This document shows positions 17,981-28,518 of a DNA stretch of 63,084 nucleotides, in pieces. Position numbers and translations under genes: made by a program. The DNA is from Kiloniellaceae bacterium (GTDB taxonomy: Bacteria > Pseudomonadota > Alphaproteobacteria > Kiloniellales > J153), in contig JAJFGL010000045.1 in assembly GCA_021776135.1 (NCBI GenBank), positions 1-63,084 of the forward strand, read 5' to 3'. The notes beneath the pieces were generated by a model. It saw nothing but the letters and a program-made list of their open reading frames with translations. It searched no databases and was not told the origin of the DNA. Numbering within the stretch: the first letter of the stretch is position 1; each line of letters begins with the position of its first letter.

Positions 17981-18082
17981 TACCAAGGATCGCCAAGGGG
18001 GTGAAGCCGCTCAATCCGCCGCACTAGTCGTGGCGCGGGCTGCCGTGGTATCGTCCCGCGCTTTTCCTAAAGAATCCAAAGG

Positions 18083-19932
<1,850 letters not shown>

Positions 19933-19936
<4 letters not shown>

Positions 19937-20667
19937 GCCTTAGAAAACGCATCTTGAAGTCAGGCCCGGTTCAGACCCTGCTGGTCCGGTTGGCCTCGAT
20001 CTATCTGCACCTGGTGTACCGGACAACCTCATGGGTTACGGTTCAACCGCCCATAACCCGCGACCTTATCGCCAAGGGGCAAACCTACATCGCCTGTTTC
20101 TGGCATGGGCGCATGGTCACCATGCGGGCCGCCATGCCGCGCGGCGCCATCATCCATATCCTGATTTCGCAACACCGCGACGGGGTCTTGATATCGCGCG
20201 CCGCGGCGCAACTCGGGGTACGCACGGTAACCGCATCGAGCAAGAGCGGCGGCGCCACCGCCCTGCGGAACATGCAACGCCTGCTGGCAGACGGGAATAG
20301 CGTGGCGGTCACGCCGGATGGACCGCGCGGGCCGCGCATGCGCGCCAAGATGGGCGCGATCAAGGCGGCGCAAATCTCCGGCGCGCCTATTCTGCCTCTT
20401 TCCGGGTCCGTCAGCCGGCGCAAGATCCTTGGCTCCTGGGACCGGTTTTGCCTGGCCCTGCCGTTCTCGCGCGGGGTGATTTTCTGGGGTGAGCCGATCC
20501 ACGTTCCCGCCGAAGCCGGCCCGGCCGAGCTTGAAGACCTGCGCAGCTTGTTGGAGCAACGCCTGAACGCCTTGACGGCGGAGGCCGACCGCCATTTTGG
20601 GCAAGCCGTAGTTCCACCCGCAGCGCCGGGCGAAGCAACCAAGGGCGGGCGCCATGCGCGCCCCTGA
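19933..20667 (+). CDS. DUF374 lysophospholipid acyltransferase-like protein
   Basis: This 244-residue protein has an N-terminal hydrophobic stretch, then CFWHGRMVTM, LISQHRDGVLISRAAAQLG, SSKSGGATALRNM and VTPDGPRGPRM. This is the DUF374 pattern, a distant relative of the PlsC acyltransferases. The family is regularly encoded in alphaproteobacterial lipid A clusters, though its reaction is not settled. It overlaps msbA by 4 nt and lpxK by 14 nt, so it is co-translated with both. In related genomes waaA often sits in this spot. Confidence 0.88.
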
Positions 20668-21634
20668 TTTCTGGCGGCAAGACGGTATCCTGCCGCTTAT
20701 TCTGTCGCCCCTGGGCCTGGGATTCGATCTTGCCGGGCGTCTTCGCCGGGCCCTGGCGCGGCCGATGGACCCCGGCGCGACTGTCATCTGCGTCGGGAAT
20801 TTGGTCGCCGGCGGGGCCGGGAAGACGCCGGTCGCGATCTCGCTTCTCAAGCTGCTCACGGCCCAAGGCAAGCGCGCCCATGGCCTGACCCGGGGATATG
20901 GCGGCAAGCTGGCGGGGCCGGTGCGCGTCGATCCATCCCGCCACGGCGCGGAGCAAGCCGGCGACGAAGCCCTGCTGCTCGCCCGCGCCGCCCCAACTTG
21001 GATCGCCCGCGACCGTGCCGCCGGGGCCCGCGCGGCGGCGGCGGCGGGCGCCGAGGTCATCGTCATGGATGACGGGCATCAGAACCCACATCTCGCGCCG
21101 CGCGTTTCGCTGCTGGTCGTTGACGGCGTTTACGGTTTCGGCAACGGCAGAGTCATGCCGGCGGGACCTTTACGCGAATCCATGGCGCGCGGCCTTGCCC
21201 GCGCCCATGCGGCGGTAATTTTGGGCGCCGATACCTGGGGCGTCGAAGAGGCACTCAAGGGCCGCTTGAAGATTCTGCGCGCGGAACTGGTCCCCGACAG
21301 TAACGCCCCCGGCCTCAAGGGCCGCCGTGTCGCCGCCTTCGCCGGCATCGGCAACCCGGATAAATTCTTCGCCACCCTGGAGGCCATGGGCGCGGTTCTG
21401 ATCGCGCGCCGGGCCTTCGCCGATCATCACCGCTACCGCCCCGGCGAGCTTACAGGACTGATCGATAGCGCCGCCGCCGCCGATGCCATGGCGGTCACCA
21501 CGGAAAAGGACGCCGTGCGCCTGCCCGCCGAACTGCGGGCCAAGGTCGTGACGGTGCCGGTCGCGGTCGCTTGGCGAAACCAGCCGGATTTGGAAGCCTT
21601 GCTGGCCCCCGTGCTGGCCCCCGTGCCGCCATGA
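20654..21634 (+). CDS. lpxK: Tetraacyldisaccharide 4'-kinase
   Basis: This 326-residue P-loop kinase has Walker A GNLVAGGAGKTP, GLTRGYGG, GDEALLLARAAP, VMDDGHQNPHL and VTTEKDAVRLP, all LpxK landmarks. It phosphorylates the 4' position of the lipid A disaccharide at the inner membrane. The catalytic Asp of the DDGHQ motif is present. It overlaps DUF374 upstream and the acyltransferase downstream (ATGA), consistent with one translationally coupled operon. Confidence 0.95.
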   Translation: MRAPDFWRQDGILPLILSPLGLGFDLAGRLRRALARPMDPGATVICVGNLVAGGAGKTPVAISLLKLLTAQGKRAHGLTRGYGGKLAGPVRVDPSRHGAEQAGDEALLLARAAPTWIARDRAAGARAAAAAGAEVIVMDDGHQNPHLAPRVSLLVVDGVYGFGNGRVMPAGPLRESMARGLARAHAAVILGADTWGVEEALKGRLKILRAELVPDSNAPGLKGRRVAAFAGIGNPDKFFATLEAMGAVLIARRAFADHHRYRPGELTGLIDSAAAADAMAVTTEKDAVRLPAELRAKVVTVPVAVAWRNQPDLEALLAPVLAPVPP

Positions 21635-22533
21635 AGCGCCTCCAGCATATCCTGGAGGCCTTGGGCCTGAATATCGGCCTCGCCCTGCTGCGGCTGCTCA
21701 GCCCCGAGGCGGCCTCCAATCTGGGCGGCTTCGTGTGCCGCAATCTTGGCCCCCGCCTTGGTATCAGCGAGCGGGCGCGCCGCAACCTGCGCCTCGCCAT
21801 GGCGGAGCTGCCCCCGGCGCGGATTGAGGAAATTATCGCCGGCATGTGGGACAACCTGGGCCGCACCTTCGCCGAGTACCCGCATTTAGGCCGCATCGCC
21901 GACCCAAAATCGGGCCGCGTGATCCTGCCGGACGCGGAATTACTTTCGCGCCTGGCGACACCGGGGCAGGCAGCCATCCTTTGTTCCGCGCACATCGCCA
22001 ACTGGGAAGTAATGCCGGTCGCCGCCGCCTATGCGGGTATCGACATGACCGGCATCGTGCGCGAGCCGAACAACCCCCTGGTCCGCGCGGCCCTGGACCG
22101 CCTGCGCGGCGTCGCCGGCGGCGAACGCACACCCAAGGGCGGCGCCGGGGCCAAGGAATCGATCAAGGTTCTGCGCGGCGGCCGGGTCTTGGCCTTGTTG
22201 TTCGATCAGAAACTCAATCGCGGCCTTTCCATCCCCTTCTTCGGTATCGAGGCCATGACCACGGCGGCCCCGGCGCAGCTGGCCTTGCGGTTTCGCTGCC
22301 CCTTGATTCTGATACGTATCGAGCGCACGGGGCCGGCGCGCTTCCGCCTCAGCGCCCATGAGCCGCTCGCCATACCCGATTCAGGCGACAAGCAGCGCGA
22401 CGCCAAGGAAGTCATGGCGGCCATGAACGCTATTCTGGAAGACTGGATTCGCGCGCGGCCCGAGCAATGGCTGTGGCTGCACCGGCGCTGGCCCGCCGAA
22501 GCTTACCGGGCCCTGGAAACTAACGTTCCCTGA
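21631..22533 (+). CDS. Lipid A late acyltransferase (LpxL/HtrB family)
   Basis: This 300-residue membrane acyltransferase has the HX4E catalytic motif in SAHIANWEVMPVA, then GIVREPNNPLV, a basic glycine-rich segment and LALLFDQKLNRGLSIPFFG. The family adds secondary acyl chains to Kdo-lipid A. The start overlaps the lpxK stop by 4 nt, and the end overlaps the convergent SPOR gene by 14 nt. Whether it prefers lauroyl or longer chains cannot be told. Activity of classical LpxL needs Kdo, so the missing neighbouring waaA matters. Confidence 0.92.
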   Translation: MKRLQHILEALGLNIGLALLRLLSPEAASNLGGFVCRNLGPRLGISERARRNLRLAMAELPPARIEEIIAGMWDNLGRTFAEYPHLGRIADPKSGRVILPDAELLSRLATPGQAAILCSAHIANWEVMPVAAAYAGIDMTGIVREPNNPLVRAALDRLRGVAGGERTPKGGAGAKESIKVLRGGRVLALLFDQKLNRGLSIPFFGIEAMTTAAPAQLALRFRCPLILIRIERTGPARFRLSAHEPLAIPDSGDKQRDAKEVMAAMNAILEDWIRARPEQWLWLHRRWPAEAYRALETNVP

Positions 22534-22852
22534 CTAGGCAATCCATGCGCGCGGCCTTGATTTGTTGGCACATGTCCAGCGCCGTCATGCGCGAGGGGAA
22601 GGGGCCCGTCTGCATTCGGAAAAAAATACCCTGCTCGCCCGCGTCGAAACGCTGCACCATGAGTTTCAGGTCGCCGAGCAGTTCGCGATGACGTTTCTGC
22701 ATGCGTTTCCATTCGTCCTGAGCGCGCAGCTCCGACTTCACCGAGGCAAGCTGCACCACGAACACCGGCTCGGCGCCAAGGGCGGCGCCGGGTGCGGTCA
22801 GACCAGCCGTAAGCGCGGCGGCGCCAACTAAAACGCCAAGCTTCTTGAACAT
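22520..22852 (-). CDS. SPOR-domain-like secreted protein
   Basis: This 110-residue protein has an N-terminal signal peptide (LVGAAALTAGLTAPGAALGA). The mature part, FVVQLASVKSELRAQDEW then FFRMQTGPFPSRMTALDMC, follows the SPOR pattern of two beta-alpha-beta repeats. SPOR domains bind denuded septal peptidoglycan. It is probably periplasmic and linked to division or cell wall turnover, fitting the M23 peptidase gene just upstream on the same strand. It is convergent with the acyltransferase and overlaps its 3' end. Confidence 0.75.
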   Translation of the reverse strand: MFKKLGVLVGAAALTAGLTAPGAALGAEPVFVVQLASVKSELRAQDEWKRMQKRHRELLGDLKLMVQRFDAGEQGIFFRMQTGPFPSRMTALDMCQQIKAARMDCLVRER

Positions 22853-22865
22853 TCCGATCCTCTCG

Positions 22866-23693
22866 TCATTGCGGCATGGGCGGCACGAAATAGGCCGGGT
22901 CGAGGCGTTCCTTGAACCAATTGATGCGCCAATCCAAGTGCGCGCCGGTCGCCCGTCCGGTGGCGCCTATGGTGCCCAGGACATCGCCCTGGCGTAGAAT
23001 CTGACCCTGTTTAACGGTCACATCCTTCAAGTGGGAATAGACCGAAGTCAAGCCATGACCGTGATCGAGCACCACGGTGCCGCCGGTATAGTACATGTCC
23101 TTCGCGGCAATCGCCACGGCGCCGTCGGCGGGTGCCAGGACCGGGGTTCCCGCCGGGCCCGCGATATCGAGACCGTAGTGGGGCCGCCGCGGCTTGCCGT
23201 TGAGGATTCTTTGGCTGCCGAAGACGCCGCTGATCGGGCCTCGCGCCGGCCAGATAAAACCGCTTTCGAACAAGGCCTCCGGCCGGTCCACGGCGCGCGC
23301 CGCCGCGATGGCCTGATTCTCCTTGGCGATGCGGGCCAGGGTTTTTTCGGGCGGCGTGACCATCTTGGGCGGCAGGCCCTCGATTTTTTGAGTCTTATAT
23401 GTGCGCTGTTCAATCCGCAGGCGGCGGAGATCGCGGGTGCCGCCAGGCAAGGTGATTTCAAGCTCGGCGGTCTCGGGCGCATCGCGGCCGAAACCGAAAA
23501 CGAAACGCCCGCCGGGCGTAACCCGGATCTCGCGCCCGTTCAGCACGATCCGGGCGCCGGGAGTCGCTTGTCCGAAGATCACGCCGCCTTGAATGAATTT
23601 CCCTTCGAGGCGAACCGCATCGGCGCGCGCCAAGCCGCTTGAAAGCGCCAGCAGGAACGCCAGCGCGGACAGGACCGCGCCTTGCCGCCTCAT
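22866..23693 (-). CDS. M23 family metallopeptidase (LytM-like), secreted
   Basis: This 275-residue protein has a signal peptide (about residues 1-24). An N-terminal beta domain contains GKFIQGGVIFGQATPGARI, and the M23 domain includes PHYGLDIAGPAGTPV (zinc ligands His and Asp), SVYSHL and TGAHLDWRINWF. The last motif has H-x-D where H-x-H is usual in LytM; I recall this HLDWR form from other alphaproteobacterial members, so activity is likely but not certain. It probably cuts peptidoglycan cross-bridges. The start overlaps the xseA stop by 4 nt. Confidence 0.9.
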   Translation of the reverse strand: MRRQGAVLSALAFLLALSSGLARADAVRLEGKFIQGGVIFGQATPGARIVLNGREIRVTPGGRFVFGFGRDAPETAELEITLPGGTRDLRRLRIEQRTYKTQKIEGLPPKMVTPPEKTLARIAKENQAIAAARAVDRPEALFESGFIWPARGPISGVFGSQRILNGKPRRPHYGLDIAGPAGTPVLAPADGAVAIAAKDMYYTGGTVVLDHGHGLTSVYSHLKDVTVKQGQILRQGDVLGTIGATGRATGAHLDWRINWFKERLDPAYFVPPMPQ

Positions 23694-25129
23694 AACAGCT
23701 TGCCCTGTTCGCCGCCGCCGCGCGGCGGCTTGGGCCGGGCGCTTTGGGCGCTTGACGGCGGCCCCGCCGTCGCCGCCGCCTGGCCATCGGAGAATTGCAG
23801 CTTAAGCGATTCGCCCGCCTCGATCTGCGCCGCGCGGGTCACGACCCCCTTGGGGCCATGGACGACCGCGAAGCCGCGCGCCAGGGTGCTCTGGTAAGAA
23901 ACCGTTTCCAGCACCCGCCCCAGAGCGGCGAGCGCCTCGCGCTTCCGCTCAAGCGCGCCGCGCCGCGTGAAAGCGGCATCGAACCGCTGGCGCGTCTCGG
24001 CGAATCGCTCCCGGGCCAAGGCAAGCTGACGCCGGGGATGGGGCAGACGTGCCGCCAAATCCGCCGTTCGTTCCTGGCGCTGCACGAACAGACGCCGCAC
24101 GGCGCTTTCGAAACGCTCGATCCTATCGTCCAGGCGTTGGCTCTTGTCCTCCAGAAGGCGGGCCGGATGGGGCAGTCCGCGCCCCAGGCCCTCGATAACC
24201 GTGCGCCGCCCGCTCAGGCTGCGCTCCCAGGCCAGGCGCAGACGCCGCTCTCCATCCAGGACCTGCGAAACCAGATCGGCCCGGACCGGGACCGCCATTT
24301 CCGCCGCCGCGCTCGGCGTCGGCGCGCGCCGGTCGGCGGCGAAATCGATCAAGGTCACATCGGTTTCATGCCCGACCGCCGAGATGAGAGGGATCTCCGA
24401 AGCCGCCGCCGCGCGCACCACGACCTCTTCGTTAAAGGCCCAGAGGTCTTCCAGGCTGCCGCCGCCGCGCGCGACGATGAGAAGATCGGGACGCGGCACC
24501 GGCCCCCCGGCCTTCAAGCCGTTGAAGCCCTCGATGGCGGCCGCGACCTGGGCGGCGGCGGCCTCGCCCTGGACCAGAACCGGCCAAACCAATACCCGGC
24601 GCGGAAACCGCGCCGCCAGGCGATGCAGAATATCGCGGATCACGGCCCCGGTCGGCGAGGTGACTACGCCGATGACGTCCGGCAAGTAGGGCAAAGGGCG
24701 CTTGCGCGCTTCCTCGAACAGGCCCTCGGCGGCCAGCTTGCGCTTGCGTTCCTCCAGCAGCTTGAGCAGCGCGCCCTCGCCGGCCAATTCCATCTGCTCG
24801 ATCACAAGCTGGTACTTGGAACGCCCGGCGAAGGTCGTCACCCGGCCGCTAACGATGACCTCCATGCCGTCTTCGGGCGCAATGGACAGCCGCCCCGCTT
24901 TTCCGCGCCAGCAAACCCCGTCGATCACCGCGTCGCGGTCCTTCAGGGTCATGTAGAGATGGCCCGAGGCGGCGCGCTTGAAACCGGAAATCTCGCCGCG
25001 CACGCGGACCCAGGCGAAATCGTCCTCGATCGTCCGCTTGATCGCCCGCGAAATTTCCGAAACGCTGTAGACCGGCATGTTCGGGGCCGCCGGCGCGGGG
25101 TCTTCGCGGTGATTTGAATGATCGCTCAT
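23690..25129 (-). CDS. xseA: Exodeoxyribonuclease VII large subunit
   Basis: This 479-residue protein has an N-terminal OB fold (YSVSEISRAIKRTIEDDF, WVRVRGEISGFKRAASGH) and the catalytic domain with VITSPTG-type VGVVTSPTGAVIRDI, ARGGGSLEDLWAFNEE and SAVGHETDVTLIDFAADRRA. A long coiled-coil region then binds the small subunit. It degrades single-stranded DNA in repair. The C-terminal 60 residues are Pro/Ala/Arg-rich. It is divergent from purD. The gene overlaps the M23 gene by 4 nt; xseB is not adjacent. Confidence 0.96.
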   Translation of the reverse strand: MSDHSNHREDPAPAAPNMPVYSVSEISRAIKRTIEDDFAWVRVRGEISGFKRAASGHLYMTLKDRDAVIDGVCWRGKAGRLSIAPEDGMEVIVSGRVTTFAGRSKYQLVIEQMELAGEGALLKLLEERKRKLAAEGLFEEARKRPLPYLPDVIGVVTSPTGAVIRDILHRLAARFPRRVLVWPVLVQGEAAAAQVAAAIEGFNGLKAGGPVPRPDLLIVARGGGSLEDLWAFNEEVVVRAAAASEIPLISAVGHETDVTLIDFAADRRAPTPSAAAEMAVPVRADLVSQVLDGERRLRLAWERSLSGRRTVIEGLGRGLPHPARLLEDKSQRLDDRIERFESAVRRLFVQRQERTADLAARLPHPRRQLALARERFAETRQRFDAAFTRRGALERKREALAALGRVLETVSYQSTLARGFAVVHGPKGVVTRAAQIEAGESLKLQFSDGQAAATAGPPSSAQSARPKPPRGGGEQGKLL

Positions 25130-25204
25130 GGTGCGCCTGCTATGCTACAAGACGCCCGGCATCCGAACCAGAGGCCTAGTGGATAGAAGGAAACGGTTTT
25201 GAGC

Positions 25205-26485
25205 ATGAAGATCCTGGTTGTCGGCGGTGGCGGGCGCGAACATGCGCTGTGCTGGAAAATCGCCGCCTCGCCCTTGTGCGGCAAGCTTTATTGCGCGCCG
25301 GGAAACGCCGGCATCGCCCAGGTGGCGGAGTGCGTGGACATCGGTATCGGCGACCTGGACGGTATGATCGCGCTGGCCAAGGACAAAGATATCGACTTCG
25401 TCGTGATCGGCCCGGAAGCGCCCCTGGTCGCGGGCCTGGCCGACCGCTTGACCGAGCAGGGCATCGATGTCTTCGGCCCCAGCCGCGCGGCGGCCATGCT
25501 GGAAGGCTCCAAGGGCTTCTTGAAGGACCTCTGCGCCAAATACGATATCCCGACCGCCGAATACGGCCGCCTCGCCGACCCCAAATCGGCCAAGAGCTTC
25601 GTGCGCGAAAGCGACCTGCCTGTGGTTATCAAGGCCGACGGCTTGGCGGCGGGAAAGGGCGTCGTCATCGCCACCACCCTGGCCGAGGCCGAAGCCGCGA
25701 TCGACGCGATGATGGTCGAGAAAGCCCACGGCGAGGCCGGAACCTCGCTGGTCATCGAAGAGTTTCTGGAGGGCGAGGAAGTCAGCTTCTTCGCCCTGGT
25801 CGACGGGCACAACATCCTGCCCCTGGCCTCGGCCCAAGACCACAAGCAGGCTGGCGAGGGCGAAACCGGGCCGAACACCGGCGGCATGGGCGCCTATTCC
25901 CCGGCCCCCGTCATGACCCCGAAAATACAGACCCGGGTCATGACTGAAATCATCGAGCCGACGGTGCGCGCCATGGCCGGCGAGGGCCAGGCCTTCAGAG
26001 GCGTGCTCTACGCCGGCCTGATGATTACCGGGGACGGGCCGATGCTCATAGAATACAACGTCCGCTTCGGCGATCCCGAATGCCAGGTTCTTTGCCTGCG
26101 CTTGGAATCGGACTTGCTGCCGGCTCTGATCGCGACCAGCGCGGGAACATTGGATAGCCTGGATCTGAAATGGCGCGACGATTCGGCCCTTAGCGTGGTC
26201 ATGGCCGCGCGCGGCTACCCCGGCGCTTACGAGAAGGGCACGCGGATACGCGGCCTGGACAAGGCCGCCGCGCTCGACCAGGTGACGGTCTTTCACGCCG
26301 GCACCAAAACCGGACCCGGCGGCGAGGTGCTGTCGGCGGGCGGGCGGGTGCTCAACGTGACCGCGACGGGACGCACCATCGGCGAGGCCAAGACCCGCGC
26401 CTATGCCGCTGTGGACCTGATCGACTGGCCGGAAGGCTTCTGCCGGCGCGATATCGCCTGGCGCGCCCTAGCCCGTCATAATTAG
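25205..26485 (+). CDS. purD: Phosphoribosylamine-glycine ligase
   Basis: This protein of about 426 residues starts [20 protein letters not shown] and carries an ATP-grasp domain ([56 protein letters not shown]). It catalyses the second step of purine synthesis. An in-frame TTG at 25199 has better spacing from GAAGG (25186-25190) and could be the real start, adding two residues. It is divergent from xseA, as is common in alphaproteobacteria. Confidence 0.96.
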   Translation: MKILVVGGGGREHALCWKIAASPLCGKLYCAPGNAGIAQVAECVDIGIGDLDGMIALAKDKDIDFVVIGPEAPLVAGLADRLTEQGIDVFGPSRAAAMLEGSKGFLKDLCAKYDIPTAEYGRLADPKSAKSFVRESDLPVVIKADGLAAGKGVVIATTLAEAEAAIDAMMVEKAHGEAGTSLVIEEFLEGEEVSFFALVDGHNILPLASAQDHKQAGEGETGPNTGGMGAYSPAPVMTPKIQTRVMTEIIEPTVRAMAGEGQAFRGVLYAGLMITGDGPMLIEYNVRFGDPECQVLCLRLESDLLPALIATSAGTLDSLDLKWRDDSALSVVMAARGYPGAYEKGTRIRGLDKAAALDQVTVFHAGTKTGPGGEVLSAGGRVLNVTATGRTIGEAKTRAYAAVDLIDWPEGFCRRDIAWRALARHN

Positions 26486-26719
26486 ACTAAAAAAAACGTC
26501 TAGAAAAACAAACCAAGTATTTAATATTCTAAGCACAGCAACACTATAATTGAGCCATCGTTCATACGGCGGTTGCTTCAAGACCGGCCCAAATGCAACA
26601 ATCCCTAAGCCGCGGCTGCTTCGGTTGGGGGACCGGGTGGAAACGAACCGCACAGGATTGGGTTGGATGCCACGCAAGGCCATGTTTCTTGGCCGGCGCG
26701 GCCAAGTTGGGGAACTTGC

Positions 26720-27211
26720 GTGCTCCACGAAAGCACCAAGACCAGGGTTTACGAGAAGCTGATCCTGTCGCTGACGTCAGCGCGGCGGGGCCGGCGCGAG
26801 CTCGATATCGTGGTGGCCTTCGTCCTTGGCGACACCACCAGCGAAGCCGGCAAGATGATCGCGCTGTTTGTCGAGGAAGGCTATCCCTGGGATGTAATTT
26901 CCGAGCTACTCGATGAGGATTTGCCGGCCTATACGACCTCCCTGGATGCCGCCCCGCCCGGCGAGAACGTGGTTCTCGCCGCCTACTCCAAAAAACGCCG
27001 GCAATGGGTCGCCGTGAACCGCGCGGAGAACGGCGATCAGGTATCGGCCTGGGCGGCCACGGAATGCCTGGCCCGGCGCCTGGCGGGACTGCAAGCCCAT
27101 CACAATGCCAAGGCGTTGGCATCCGGCGCCCAGGCCGCCAAACCCGAAGCGCCGGCGGAAGAAAGCGAAACTGAAAACGAGAGCGGAGAAGAATGGCGCA
27201 TACTTTTCTAA
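26720..27211 (+). CDS. Hypothetical protein upstream of mipZ
   Basis: This is a protein of about 163 residues from GTG 26720 (ATG 26663 is in frame upstream, but the extra residues look non-coding). The N-terminal half is helical and hydrophobic (ELDIVVAFVLGD, KMIALFVEEGYPWDVISELL). The middle, PAYTTSLDAA followed by WVAVNRAE and ATECLARRLAGLQAHH, faintly recalls phage ABA-sandwich-type sequences. The C-terminal 35 residues are low-complexity Ala/Glu. There is no membrane segment. It lies 16 nt before mipZ, so co-transcription is likely. An AT-rich 230-nt gap upstream probably holds its promoter. Confidence 0.6.
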   Translation: MLHESTKTRVYEKLILSLTSARRGRRELDIVVAFVLGDTTSEAGKMIALFVEEGYPWDVISELLDEDLPAYTTSLDAAPPGENVVLAAYSKKRRQWVAVNRAENGDQVSAWAATECLARRLAGLQAHHNAKALASGAQAAKPEAPAEESETENESGEEWRILF

Positions 27212-27227
27212 GAATCCGCGCATCGTA

Positions 27228-28073
27228 ATGGATGGATCTTTAATTCCGGAAACGCCGGGCCAGGCGCGGCCCTATGTGATCGTCGTCGGCAATGAAAAAG
27301 GCGGTACCGGAAAATCCACGACCGCCATGCACCTGATCGTCGCCCTGATGCGTCTCGGTTATAAGCTCGGCAGCATCGATTTGGATGAACGCCAAGGCAC
27401 CTTGACCCGCTACATCGACAACCGCCGCGCCTATGCGCAAGCGAGCGGGCAAACGCTGGCCATGCCCAAACACCGCCATATCGAGCGCGGCGGGGACAAG
27501 ACCAAGACCAGCGCCGAAGAGCGTGGCCGGGCTAAGCTGCGGCAGGCGTTTCAAGACCTCGCGGACTGTAATTTCGTGATTATAGATACCCCGGGCAGCG
27601 ACACCTACCTTTCGCACCTGGCGCACCAAAACGCGGATACGCTCATAACCCCCCTGAACGACAGCTTCGTGGATATCGACATGCTGGCCCGGATCGACCG
27701 GGAACGGCGCGAAGTCCAGGCCCCCAGCCCCTATAGCAAGATGGTCTGGGAGAATAACAACCGCCGGGTCGTCGCCGGGCTGCCGCCGGTCGACTGGATC
27801 GTGATGCGCAACCGGCTGACCCACATCGAATCGCGCAACAAACGCGAAATCGCCGGGCTTATGACTCAACTGGCGCAGCGCATAGGTTTCCGCGTCGCGC
27901 CGGGCCTGGGCGAACGCGTCATCTTTCGCGAGTTGTTTCTGAAGGGCCTGACGGTGCTGGACGACGCGGCGCAAGACCCCGGACAGCCGCCCAAGCCAAG
28001 CCACATATCGGCCCGCGCGGAGATCGACGCCCTGCTTGAAACCATCGGCCTGGTCCATACAGCGCCGGTTTAG
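27228..28073 (+). CDS. mipZ: MipZ-like division-plane ParA-family ATPase
   Basis: This 281-residue ParA/MinD-type ATPase has the deviant Walker A GNEKGGTGKST, SIDLDERQGT, IDTPGSDTYLSHLAHQNADT and TPLNDSFVDIDML. RNRLTHIESRNKREI and GFRVAPGLGERVIFRELF follow. These blocks match Caulobacter MipZ closely. MipZ forms polar gradients with ParB and inhibits FtsZ assembly, placing division at mid-cell. ATG 27228 gives the standard N-terminus; an in-frame extension upstream overlaps the preceding gene and is basic and low-complexity. Confidence 0.92.
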   Translation: MDGSLIPETPGQARPYVIVVGNEKGGTGKSTTAMHLIVALMRLGYKLGSIDLDERQGTLTRYIDNRRAYAQASGQTLAMPKHRHIERGGDKTKTSAEERGRAKLRQAFQDLADCNFVIIDTPGSDTYLSHLAHQNADTLITPLNDSFVDIDMLARIDRERREVQAPSPYSKMVWENNNRRVVAGLPPVDWIVMRNRLTHIESRNKREIAGLMTQLAQRIGFRVAPGLGERVIFRELFLKGLTVLDDAAQDPGQPPKPSHISARAEIDALLETIGLVHTAPV

Positions 28074-28088
28074 AGTCATTTCCGGGCG

Positions 28089-28397
28089 TCACGTATCCGC
28101 CGCGTCGGGCTCACTCTCGGGTTTGTCCGGCTTGCGTTTCTCATGGCCACGTTTGCGCTTGATGATAATGTCGCCGTGTTCATTGATCTCCGGCAACTCG
28201 TATTGCGGAATGGAGTCCATGAAGAGCTCGAGCGCCCGCATAATACGCTCCACGCCTTCGCGCGCCATGTCCTCGGCCCGCCCGGGATCCTCCCGGTCCT
28301 GGGCGAAAACCGCCTGGCCGGGCGATACCGCCAGGGCGAGCGTGAAAAAAACCACGGGCGCCAGGACGGGCGTCCTTTTCCCTGCGCGTTTCACCAC
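28089..28397 (-). CDS. Small exported hypothetical protein
   Basis: This protein of about 102 residues starts at GTG 28397 or GTG 28394, just after a strong AAGGAGG. An in-frame ATG at 28475 lies before that site. The N-terminus is a signal peptide (PVLAPVVFFTLALAVSPGQAVFA). The mature part has ALELFMDSIPQYELPEINEH and GDIIIKRKRG and ends in a charged tail. The IPQYELPEI-GDIII stretch recurs, from memory, in small Rhodospirillales proteins of unknown role. It is convergent with mipZ. Confidence 0.65.
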   Translation of the reverse strand: MVKRAGKRTPVLAPVVFFTLALAVSPGQAVFAQDREDPGRAEDMAREGVERIMRALELFMDSIPQYELPEINEHGDIIIKRKRGHEKRKPDKPESEPDAADT

Positions 28398-28518
28398 CGT
28401 TCCCTCCTTTAGCGGCCTAGCGGTACAGCTTGCTAGGGATACGTGGCGAAATTGAGATGTATCCCAAGCGGCCATGGGCTAAAATCCAGCCGGGCATATA
28501 AATAAGAGGCGGAAATAC

